From the NCBI GenBank assembly GCA_964462125.1, contig CAYWXT010000026.1:1-33265 (forward strand): a stretch of DNA of 33,265 bases. The letters are read 5' to 3'. This DNA comes from JAWLFY01 sp964462125 (lineage in GTDB: Bacteria > Planctomycetota > Planctomycetia > Pirellulales > Pirellulaceae). Shown one piece after another: positions 16,786-23,619 of the stretch (position 1 is its first letter; each line of letters opens with the position of its first letter). A program made the translations under genes and the position numbers. Under the pieces are notes generated by a model. That model ran no database searches and was not told the DNA's origin. It was given only the letters and a program-made list of their open reading frames with translations.

Positions 16786-17697
16786 TTATCGCCAAGCCAG
16801 TTCGACGCGTTGGCCGTGTTGCTTGTGCGCCGGATCGATTGCCCGTAGCTCCAGATCCATCCCTCCATCGTGCAGCGTGGCGCGGACCCAGCCGTTGGGC
16901 ATTGCGGCATCGAAGAGGTAGGCGACCGGCGGCAGGTTGATCAGGTGGATCCCGTTCCGCTCGCTGATCGACCAACGGTGCGTGTGTCCGAAGACGTACG
17001 CTTTGACATGCTTTTTCTCTTCAAGCAGTTCGAACAGTTCGGTGGAATCCTTCAATCCCGTCCAGCGGTCGCCTTCCGGTGGGTCCTGGAACTGGGGATT
17101 GTGATGGGCCACGACGACCGCGGGCTTGTGACGATGGGCATCCAAGGCGCGCGCCAGCCAGGCACGCTGGGCGCCCCCGAGTTCGCCGGTGACGACGTTC
17201 ACCTCCCGGAGCGAGTCGAGCAAAAAGAGGTTTGCGTGCGGCGTCTCGATGATGCTCACATGCTTCGATTCGACCGGCGAGTCATCGGAACGCTGAGTCG
17301 ACAGCGCACTGTACAACGGGTCGCGGTCGTCGTGGTTCCCCATCGTCACGTGCAGCGGCAACCCGGCTTCTGCAAGCGGCCGGATGCAGGAGGCGAAGTT
17401 GGCGTAATCATCGGGGAGTCCTTTCAAATAGGCACAATCACCATTGACGATGACACCCGCCGGCTTTGTCGACAGTCCCGATAGCTCGCCGACGACCTGT
17501 CGCAAATTGCCGGTCATGTTGACCTCACGCGCCTCGACGTCCGGTCGCTTGGGAATATGCGTGTCGGCCAGCAAGGCAATGACGTTTGCGTCAGCCTCCT
17601 CGGCCGCCCAACCGGTCGGCAGCACAGCCAGACTCGCTGCCGCCGAGCCACCGGCAAGCAACGTCCGACGGGAGATGGGTGAAACGTGAATCGGCAT
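16786..17697 (-). CDS. Tat-exported calcineurin-like metallophosphoesterase
   Basis: Di-metal phosphoesterase of the calcineurin-like superfamily, 303 residues. It starts with a Tat-type signal (SRRTLLAGGSAAASLAVLPTGWAAEE). The five metal motifs are all visible: ADTHI (D45, H47), NGDCAYLKG, MGNHDDRD, VAHHNPQF and FGHTHRW. It therefore should hydrolyse a phosphomonoester or phosphodiester outside the cytoplasm; the substrate is unknown. ATG 17697 is chosen because GAGGA lies 7 nt upstream and the Tat motif follows at once; the open frame to 17787 would bury it. The gene is divergent from the sulfatase at 17907, and the roughly 210-nt spacer between them should carry both promoters. Confidence 0.9.
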   Translation of the reverse strand: MPIHVSPISRRTLLAGGSAAASLAVLPTGWAAEEADANVIALLADTHIPKRPDVEAREVNMTGNLRQVVGELSGLSTKPAGVIVNGDCAYLKGLPDDYANFASCIRPLAEAGLPLHVTMGNHDDRDPLYSALSTQRSDDSPVESKHVSIIETPHANLFLLDSLREVNVVTGELGGAQRAWLARALDAHRHKPAVVVAHHNPQFQDPPEGDRWTGLKDSTELFELLEEKKHVKAYVFGHTHRWSISERNGIHLINLPPVAYLFDAAMPNGWVRATLHDGGMDLELRAIDPAHKQHGQRVELAWR

Positions 17698-17892
17698 CGC
17701 AGAGTCCTCAAGTTCACAGATGGTCGCAGCGGTTCGGTGCAATTTCGGTCCAGTATAATGGATGGCCACGAAGGTTGCCGCCATCATTGGCGCGGCTTAG
17801 AGTAGCCGTTGTCATACGTCGGCGGCCGATCTGATCTTGCCCAGGGCGCCGCGACCAAGGTGGGCTGGAATCCAACTGAGATATGCCCTTCG

Positions 17893-17900
17893 AAGGAGGT
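17893..17900 (+). promoter_or_regulatory. Strong Shine-Dalgarno that fixes the sulfatase start
   Basis: AAGGAGGT lies 6 nt before ATG 17907. It is the best match to the anti-Shine-Dalgarno seen in the window and argues that translation begins upstream of the hairpin element, not at a downstream TTG (18057). Confidence 0.7.
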
Positions 17901-17906
17901 TCGCAG

Positions 17907-19448
17907 ATGTTTACGCGTTGCGCTGTTCGTGTTCGGTCCGTTCGATCTGGCAATGAGCGGGAAAAAAGTGTCCGGTACCTTTTGTGCAAAGCACCCGGAG
18001 GGCGAGTCCCTTGCAAAAGGTACCGGACACTTTTTTCCCGCACGAACCTTGGCCTTTTGTGGCGTGCCGTATTTGCGCTGCTGCTGCTTGGTGCCGCGAT
18101 GCCGACAGTCGACGCCCGGGCTCCCAACATCGTCCTGATGGTCTGCGACAACCTCGGATACGGCGACGTTGAACCCTTCAATCCCGAGTGTCTCAATCGC
18201 ACGCCGAATCTCAACCGGATGGCGGCCGAGGGCCGTCGCTTCACGCACTTCTACGTCACCAGCGGCGTCTGCACGCCCTCCCGTTCGAGCATCATGACCG
18301 GGTCTTACCCCCGCCGCATCAACATGGACGTCACCGACGGGCGTGTGCTCCGGCCTGTTTCCCCGATCGGGCTCCACCCCGAGGAGGTGACCGTCGCCGA
18401 CGTTCTCCAGCAGGCCGGCTACGCCACCGCTGCGATCGGTAAATGGCATCTCGGCGATCAGGAACCCTACCTGCCGACCCGACGCGGCTTCGACTCCTTT
18501 TTCGGTTTGCCGTACAGCGACGACATGACGCCCCGCGATGGCCGCGACTGGCCGGAGTTGCCCCTGCTGCGCAACGAGGATGTGATCGAGGCCCCGGCCG
18601 ACCGCAACCTCCTCACGCAACGCGAGACCGAGGAGGCGATCAACTTTATCCGCGAACATCGCGACCAACCGTTCTTCCTCTACATGCCTCACAACATGCC
18701 TGGCAGCACGCGCGAATCGTTCGCCAGCGAGGCGTTTCGCGGCCGCTCGGACAACGGCACGTGGGGCGACGCGGTCGAGGAGTTGGACTGGTCGGCCGGC
18801 CAGATTCTGGACGTGCTTCAGGAGTTGGAACTGGCGAAGGACACCCTAGTGATTTGGATCAGTGACAACGGCGCCCCGCCAAGCGGCTCGAACCTGCCGC
18901 TGGGCGGGCGAGGCTACACTGCGGCCGAGGGCGGTCAACGCGTGCCGTGCATCGCTTGGTCGCCGGGGCGCGTCCCCGCCGGAACAACCTGCGATGAACT
19001 CGCCAGCACTCTCGATTTCATGCCCACCTTCGCTCATCTCGCCGGCACTGAGCCGCCCACCGACCGCCGGCTCGACGGCTTCGACATCCGGCCGCTGCTG
19101 ATGGAGGAGTCCGGGGCGAAGTCGCCCTACGTTGCTTTCTACTACTATGAGGCGGATCAGTTGCAGGCGGTGCGAAGCGGGCGGTGGAAGCTTTATCTGC
19201 CGCGGCCGCAGTGGGGACGTCGCCTGCCCAACCCCGCCATCGTGCCCGGGGAACCACTCCTGATCGACGTGACGACCGATCCTGGTGAAACGACCGACTT
19301 GGCCGCCAAGTACCCGCAACTGGTCGCCCAGCTCGAGGCGCTGGCGGAGGTTGCGCGCAAGGACCTCGGCGACGGTGATGAGCCTGGGCAAAACCAGCGC
19401 CCCCACGGTACCGTGGACAACCCGCGTCCGCTGGTGCTCTCCCCTTGA
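17907..19448 (+). CDS. Secreted arylsulfatase-family enzyme with hairpin element in its signal peptide
   Basis: Type I sulfatase, hydrolysing sulfate esters, likely on polysaccharides. The 513 residues include APNIVLMVCDNLGYGD (metal-binding Asp pair), the formylglycine motif CTPSR with Cys122, GKWHLGD, VEELDWSAGQ and WISDNGAPP. These cover the expected catalytic and metal set. The hydrophobic core of the export signal is at about residues 51-65, far from the start, because an 85-bp hairpin element (17957-18041) is read in frame as residues 17-45. With both element ends counted the insert is 96 nt, a multiple of three. A TTG at 18057 would give a short normal signal peptide but has no ribosome binding site. 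Activity needs a formylglycine-generating enzyme, not in the window. It ends 4 nt before the convergent methyltransferase. Confidence 0.88.
   Translation: MFTRCAVRVRSVRSGNEREKSVRYLLCKAPGGRVPCKRYRTLFSRTNLGLLWRAVFALLLLGAAMPTVDARAPNIVLMVCDNLGYGDVEPFNPECLNRTPNLNRMAAEGRRFTHFYVTSGVCTPSRSSIMTGSYPRRINMDVTDGRVLRPVSPIGLHPEEVTVADVLQQAGYATAAIGKWHLGDQEPYLPTRRGFDSFFGLPYSDDMTPRDGRDWPELPLLRNEDVIEAPADRNLLTQRETEEAINFIREHRDQPFFLYMPHNMPGSTRESFASEAFRGRSDNGTWGDAVEELDWSAGQILDVLQELELAKDTLVIWISDNGAPPSGSNLPLGGRGYTAAEGGQRVPCIAWSPGRVPAGTTCDELASTLDFMPTFAHLAGTEPPTDRRLDGFDIRPLLMEESGAKSPYVAFYYYEADQLQAVRSGRWKLYLPRPQWGRRLPNPAIVPGEPLLIDVTTDPGETTDLAAKYPQLVAQLEALAEVARKDLGDGDEPGQNQRPHGTVDNPRPLVLSP
17957..18041 (+). repeat. 85-bp hairpin element, copy 1 (inside the sulfatase ORF)
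   Basis: Perfect inverted repeat with 28-bp arms (left arm begins GCGGGAAAAAAGTGTCC and includes the KpnI-like GGTACC, then TTTTG) and a 29-nt loop containing CACCCGGAGGGCGAGTCCC. Copy 2 at 21522-21606 has the same length and only two differences (loop/arm T to C, and one T to C in the right arm). Flanks: left GCAATGA and right ACGA. Size, perfect stem and lack of coding capacity fit a REP/MITE-like non-autonomous mobile element. Confidence 0.85.
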
Positions 19449-19452
19449 ACCA

Positions 19453-20085
19453 TCAGGTCAAATCGCGCCCCGCCCCCTCCGGCCAAGGCTTCTGCCAGCG
19501 GTACAGATGCAGCGGAGGCATGTTGAACAGAACAAGCGAGACATGCGGTTTCCCAAACAGGTCCCCCACATAGTCGCTGATCCGGTCACGCACCTGATAG
19601 GCGAGAAACGTTCCGCCGGCGGGGAGGGCCGCGTGGATGGCAACGACAATCTTCCGCGCCGTCGTGGCGTCGATGGTGGAGAACGGGATCCCCGAGACGA
19701 TCACGTCTGGCCTCGTCAATGTGTGTTGGTCCAGGATCGTCGAAAGATTCGCTGCATCCCCCTGGTGAACCCGAAGTCGCGGATCGCGGATCGATTCGAG
19801 TTGGCGGGCAAACTCCGGGACCAGCTCGATCGCGAGCAACCGGGCATCGTCGCCAATCGCCTCCAGAAGTGCTGCCGTGGTCCCACCGGTTCCCGGCCCC
19901 AATTCGACGACCAGTTTCGCGTCGGTAAACGCCTCGTCCCGACAAAGCCGTTGCCTGAGAAATTCAGAGCTGGGGATGACCGCCGCAACCACGCTTGGTT
20001 GTCTCGCCAGACCACGGACAAAGGTGAGCGTCGAGCGCAATCCCGAACCGGTGGGCAAAGGGCGACTGGGAGTGTGTGACATCAT
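19453..20085 (-). CDS. PmtA-like class I SAM-dependent methyltransferase
   Basis: A 210-residue soluble methyltransferase resembling bacterial phospholipid N-methyltransferases of the PmtA type. Motif I is VVELGPGTGGTT (about 59-70), followed by an acidic post-I strand (LLAIELVPEFARQL), HQGDAANL, and VIVSGIPFSTI in the motif IV position. An amphipathic N-terminus and the FVRGLARQPSVVAAVIPSSEFL segment also match that family, where they help membrane association. rRNA adenine dimethylases share some of this pattern, but the IPFSTI region favours PmtA-like. The start is one of two adjacent ATGs (20085 or 20082), without a strong ribosome binding site. It is convergent with the sulfatase, 4 nt apart. 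Confidence 0.8.
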   Translation of the reverse strand: MMSHTPSRPLPTGSGLRSTLTFVRGLARQPSVVAAVIPSSEFLRQRLCRDEAFTDAKLVVELGPGTGGTTAALLEAIGDDARLLAIELVPEFARQLESIRDPRLRVHQGDAANLSTILDQHTLTRPDVIVSGIPFSTIDATTARKIVVAIHAALPAGGTFLAYQVRDRISDYVGDLFGKPHVSLVLFNMPPLHLYRWQKPWPEGAGRDLT

Positions 20086-20150
20086 AGATCACTCATGCAC
20101 GGAATGGTCAAGTTCGGGGGGAGGCCATCTCAAACCACCCGCCCACCGAC

Positions 20151-20172
20151 GTAGCACAGGCTGCCCGCCTGT
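20151..20172. repeat. Second copy of the ACAGGC/GCCTGT palindrome
   Basis: GTAGCACAGGCTGCCCGCCTGT matches 5096-5117 at 20 of 22 positions, including the non-palindromic GTAG left flank. Shared flank plus stem supports a dispersed repeat over two chance hairpins. Confidence 0.6.
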
Positions 20173-20314
20173 AAACCGACAATCCAACACGCACAGGCAA
20201 GCCCCCGTTGCAAAACACCAACAACCGAGAACCCCAACTACGCAATGAAACCCCAAATATGCAAAGGCTGTGCCAGGACTCGCGGTTTTGAACAACGAAG
20301 GAGACTGCGGCCGC

Positions 20315-20431
20315 ATGGAAGATCTCCGCGGTCAGGTACAACATTTGCCGCCGATTCTCGGGTTGAAAAGCTCGTCACTCGCGAACATCCTGCGTAAGAT
20401 GCGCGTTCAGGCCGTCGATCGCGCGCGGTGA
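20315..20431 (+). CDS. Possible 38-residue small protein
   Basis: ATG 20315 opens a 38-codon frame (MEDLRGQVQHLPPILGLKSS..., ending in a basic tail AVDRAR) with AAGGAG about 11 nt upstream, a long but usable spacing. The product is basic, without a membrane segment or known motif. It lies 42 nt before the phasin-like gene on the same strand and could be a leader or small co-transcribed protein. Evidence is limited to the frame and ribosome binding site. Confidence 0.25.
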   Translation: MEDLRGQVQHLPPILGLKSSSLANILRKMRVQAVDRAR

Positions 20432-20473
20432 CGATCCGACTCGGCGAGCCAGACGCATAAGGAGACTCGCTCA

Positions 20474-20839
20474 ATGCTTGAAATCATTCGATCGACCCTG
20501 CTGCTCGGCCTGGGGGCCGGTGTGATCACGAAGGAAAAGGCCGACCAAGCAATCCGGGGACTGGTGGAGCAAGGGAAATTGACCAAGGAAGAAGCGGAGC
20601 GGTTGGCCAATGAGTTGGTCAATAGCGGAAGCGAGCAATGGCACGAGGTTCAGGACGGGCTGCGGGAGTCGGTACGCAATGTTCTTGAGTCGGCCGGGGT
20701 CGCCCGGGCGACGGACCTGCAGCGGTTGACGCTTCAACTGGAAAACGCCCAGCAGCGGATCGCGATGTTGGAAGACCAAATGAGCAAGCTGGTTGCGTCC
20801 CAAATGGCGAGCCCCGGAGGCGAAGAGCCGTTGCCGTGA
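20474..20839 (+). CDS. Phasin-like helical protein
   Basis: A 121-residue, mostly helical and charged protein resembling the phasin / polyhydroxyalkanoate granule-associated family. The N-terminal part (LEIIRSTLLLGLGAGVITKEKADQAIRGLVEQGKLTKEEAERLANEL) is the usual short hydrophobic helix followed by an amphipathic helix. The C-terminal half (about 80-110) has heptad-like LQRLTLQLENAQQRIAMLEDQMSKL, a likely coiled coil that would support oligomerisation. AAGGAG at 20459-20464 is spaced 9 nt from ATG 20474. No PHA synthase lies in the window, so a granule role is inference; the protein may instead be a general coiled-coil factor. Confidence 0.75.
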   Translation: MLEIIRSTLLLGLGAGVITKEKADQAIRGLVEQGKLTKEEAERLANELVNSGSEQWHEVQDGLRESVRNVLESAGVARATDLQRLTLQLENAQQRIAMLEDQMSKLVASQMASPGGEEPLP

Positions 20840-20883
20840 TTGGCACTTGAACCGCGTCGGCCCAAATCCGATTTTCCGAAAAA

Positions 20884-20897
20884 GGGACAATTGTCCC
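20884..20897. repeat. Perfect 14-bp palindrome
   Basis: GGGACAATTGTCCC lies 45 nt after the phasin-like stop, before the convergent sulfatase pseudogene. It may be a repeat unit, a terminator stem or a protein site; only one copy is present in this window. Confidence 0.35.
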
Positions 20898-20939
20898 GAC
20901 GCCCCCCGGGCGAGACGGTCGCATCCTGCGAGGCTTCGT

Positions 20940-21489
20940 TCAGTCGGCGGCGAATTCGGCGGTCAGTTCTTCTCGAAGCCGCAGTAGGCGGTCGCGAATC
21001 TCCGGAGCTTGTTCGGCCCGATTGTGTTGCTCACCGGGGTCCGCTTCCAAATCCGCCAGGAACAGCTTCTCCGGCAATCGACCCCCACATGCCCGGTCGC
21101 ATAGCCGCCATCGCGAAACACTTCCCCAATGGTGGTCTCGGACGCGTCCATCGGTCCGTTGCCCGGTTGGCCCGCGCGCGCCGGAAAGCGGCCGGTCAAC
21201 AGCCCGACACGACTGGCCGAGCAAACCGGGGCGGGAGCGTACATCTGCGTCATACGTAGCCCCTCGGCGCCCAGCCGATCGAGATTGGGCGTCTGCAGGT
21301 CCTCCACCCGTAACAGCCCATGTCAATCGAGCCTTGGTCGTCGCCGTAGATAATCAGTACGTTGGGCCGATCGGCGGCGGTCGCTGGAAGAGCAATCGAC
21401 GCCAATCCCAGAATCACCAGGCAACCCACCAGGAATCGGCATGACAGGGAGACGCGTGGAATCAAGCGGGGGGGATTGTGTATGCGCAT
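20940..21489 (-). pseudogene. Decayed sulfatase (frameshift and large internal deletion)
   Basis: Sulfatase segments occur in three successive frames. The first (21489 to about 21311) has a signal peptide and the metal-binding strand RPNVLIIYGDDQG. After a probable one-base loss near 21310 (GCYGW in place of GCYGVED), the second frame continues LQTPNLDRLG and the formylglycine motif CSASR with LTGR, to GGYATGHVG near 21085. There the sequence jumps to the C-terminal PEKLFLADLEADPGEQHN in the third frame, ending 20940. The missing centre (about 300 codons by family comparison) removes the GKWHLG and DNG metal and substrate residues, so no active enzyme can be made. A hairpin element copy starts 32 nt upstream of the start. 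Confidence 0.85.
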
Positions 21490-21521
21490 GGGTTCAACGA
21501 AAAATAGCGTAAAAATCAGGT

Positions 21522-21606
21522 GCGGGAAAAAAGTGTCCGGTACCTTTTGTGCAAAGCACCCGGAGGGCGAGTCCCTCGCAAAAGGTACCGGACACTTCTT
21601 TCCCGC
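21522..21606 (+). repeat. 85-bp hairpin element, copy 2
   Basis: Same length, loop and orientation as the element at 17957-18041, with two substitutions. One (T to C near the end of the right arm) breaks the stem's perfect symmetry. It lies between the cytochrome gene's stop (21618) and the sulfatase pseudogene start (21489), so it could also end transcription from the former. The flanking bases are swapped relative to copy 1: GTGCGGG on the left and CCCGCTCATTGC on the right. Confidence 0.85.
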
Positions 21607-21617
21607 TCATTGCTTAC

Positions 21618-23558
21618 TCACGGTTGGTCCTTCAGATACGCCAACAGTTCCAATATCTCGTCGCGGGTGTACTGGTCCAGCAGCGCCTTGGGCATCATCG
21701 AGGTCGACGACTTGACCATTTCCTCGATGTCGTCTTGGTCAATCACCGTCGGTTCCGGCGACTCCGGATTCGTGAGCAACGTCACGGAATCCTGGTCTTC
21801 TTCGACGACGATTCCGGAAATCGACTGGCCGTCGACGGTCAACACCAATTGCATCGCGTATTGCTCGTCGACGCGGTGGGAGGGGTCGAGGATTTCGCGA
21901 AGCACCGCCTCGGAGTCCCCTTTCCAACGTTCATACACGTCGGTCAGCTCCGGCCCCATCTCGCCGCCGTCGTCGCCCATCTTGTGGCAGCCCAAGCAGG
22001 AGGCTTCGACGAATAACCGCTCGCCGATCTCAGGCGATCGCCCCCGCAATCCGCTGTCCAAGTCCTGCGCGAAATCATCCACCGTCCAAGCTTGTACAAA
22101 ATCACGGTTGCTGCCGACCGGGTCCTCCGGTTCGATAGGATCTTGAAGCCACGCGTCGAGGTCCTCGACCACCACCATCACGCCATACATTCGGTACCAA
22201 TGCTGCGGGAAGGTGCAGACGTACGGGTATTCCCCCGGCTCCGCGGGCGCGTCGAAGGTCAACCGCTCCTGTTGATGAGGTTGGACCGCGTCGGTCGCGA
22301 ATAGAACTTGGTCGGACTCCGGCACGTACTGTTTTCCCTCCCAGCCTCCAGCCGGGCCGGTGGCGAGTCCTGCCTGGGCAACGTCCTGGAGCGCCCCAGG
22401 AACCGTGACGACCAAGTTGTGCGGCATCAGGTCTTCGTTTTGCAACACCACTTGAACCGGGCGTCCCGCTTCGACGGCAAAGTAGGGAACGTCGTACCGC
22501 ATTTCCTCTTCGATCGTTCGGATGCGGACAACGCGCACCGTCACTTCCCGCAACCGGTCCCGGTAGGAACGGGCGAGTTCCACCGGCAGCTGTGGCAGCA
22601 GCTGATCGGCCAACTGCATCGCGTCGATAAACGCATCGGTCGTCCGCCGCTCGGCGGGCGTCGACTCGGCATGTTCGACCAACGTATCGAGCAGTTCAGC
22701 GGCAACGGTCTCGTCCCGTTCCGACGCGGGAACCTTCAACAGGGTACGGACGGCGGCGTTGCGATCCTTGGCGTGGGCGGCCAACGGAGCCACCAAACGA
22801 AAGGTTTTGTCTTGAGCCTGCGGGATCGATGCGAGGGTTTCGATGGCTCCCTGACGAACCGGCGGCGTATCCGTTTGACGGACCAGACCGACGATTCGCT
22901 CCCGTTCCGCATTCCGCATCTCGGCTGCAGGAACACGGCGGATCCCGGCCAACCAAGCGAGCGTCGATTCTGTGTCGGTCTCGGCCAGGTCCCACGCTTG
23001 GTCGGAGTCTCCCGCCACGATCAAACCCGCGAACCCGACTCCACGCACGGTTTGCTTCATCGATCGGGCGGCCTCAACCAACGCCCCGCGGTGTTCCCGC
23101 AGCGTCGCGGGCGAGAGCTCCAGCAGCATCCCCGCCAGCTGGTTCAACGTCTGTCGCGATTGCCGATTTTCCCCCGGTACCTCCTCCAGTGCTGACAACA
23201 GCACCGAAGCCGGATCGCTGTCCCGCAGCGTCGCCAACGCCTCGACCGCCTCTTGGCGGTACTGCGGTGACATGCCGGCGCGGGTCAGGATTGCTTGATA
23301 AACCGGCGCGTACTTGGGGTCATCGGTGCCCCGCTCGACCAACAACAGCCGCTGGTTGTCCAAGCGGCCGAGCTGGTACTCCACGATCCGCGGACTCTTG
23401 TCCAAAAACACCGTCGGACGCTCGACGTCCGCGTCATCACTGGGCTCGCCCTGGTGATGGCCCGCGTGATCGTGCTGGTGCGTTTGCCCGGCCAAGGGCG
23501 AATGCAGAAAACCAGCTGCCGCGACCAGCGGCAACACGAACAAAAACTGACGATTCAT
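21618..23558 (-). CDS. Exported HEAT / azurin-like cupredoxin / cytochrome c fusion protein
   Basis: A 646-residue secreted redox protein. Order: signal peptide (1-24); His-rich segment with His 27, 29, 31, 34 and 35; helical HEAT-like repeats (about 50-330); a cupredoxin domain with His380 (MPHN), Cys448, His453 and Met457 (CTFPQHWYRM), the exact Cys+5/Cys+9 spacing of azurin type-1 copper; then a cytochrome c domain of the Pirellula/Verrucomicrobium type with CLGCH (521-525) and a late SMMP likely giving the Met axial ligand. It should carry one type-1 copper and one c-type heme for electron transfer outside the cytoplasm. It follows the propeller dehydrogenase gene by 61 nt on the same strand, so that protein is the likely electron donor. 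Confidence 0.88.
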   Translation of the reverse strand: MNRQFLFVLPLVAAAGFLHSPLAGQTHQHDHAGHHQGEPSDDADVERPTVFLDKSPRIVEYQLGRLDNQRLLLVERGTDDPKYAPVYQAILTRAGMSPQYRQEAVEALATLRDSDPASVLLSALEEVPGENRQSRQTLNQLAGMLLELSPATLREHRGALVEAARSMKQTVRGVGFAGLIVAGDSDQAWDLAETDTESTLAWLAGIRRVPAAEMRNAERERIVGLVRQTDTPPVRQGAIETLASIPQAQDKTFRLVAPLAAHAKDRNAAVRTLLKVPASERDETVAAELLDTLVEHAESTPAERRTTDAFIDAMQLADQLLPQLPVELARSYRDRLREVTVRVVRIRTIEEEMRYDVPYFAVEAGRPVQVVLQNEDLMPHNLVVTVPGALQDVAQAGLATGPAGGWEGKQYVPESDQVLFATDAVQPHQQERLTFDAPAEPGEYPYVCTFPQHWYRMYGVMVVVEDLDAWLQDPIEPEDPVGSNRDFVQAWTVDDFAQDLDSGLRGRSPEIGERLFVEASCLGCHKMGDDGGEMGPELTDVYERWKGDSEAVLREILDPSHRVDEQYAMQLVLTVDGQSISGIVVEEDQDSVTLLTNPESPEPTVIDQDDIEEMVKSSTSMMPKALLDQYTRDEILELLAYLKDQP

Positions 23559-23619
23559 AGAACCTCAATTGAAAAATGAAAGACGTGCTCCGGCGCCAAC
23601 TCATGACGGTATCCCCGAA

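Larger units (their letters stand above)
20086..20473. other. 388-nt spacer with a dispersed palindrome and one tiny ORF
   Basis: Upstream of the divergently placed methyltransferase and phasin-like genes. It carries a copy of the ACAGGC/GCCTGT palindrome (20151-20172) and a 38-codon ORF at 20315-20431. No tRNA, riboswitch or recognisable promoter was found. Base composition at 20170-20290 is less GC-rich and CCC/AAC-rich compared with the neighbouring genes. Confidence 0.5.

Noticed and set aside
17809..18138. 109-codon frame through the hairpin element, in a different frame from the sulfatase
   Set aside because: It is open only because the element is short and GC-rich; no ribosome binding site or protein motif.
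22308..23195. 295-codon + strand frame opposite the cytochrome fusion gene
   Set aside because: Antisense shadow of a gene with clear domains; the composition is Arg/Gly/Pro-rich without motifs.
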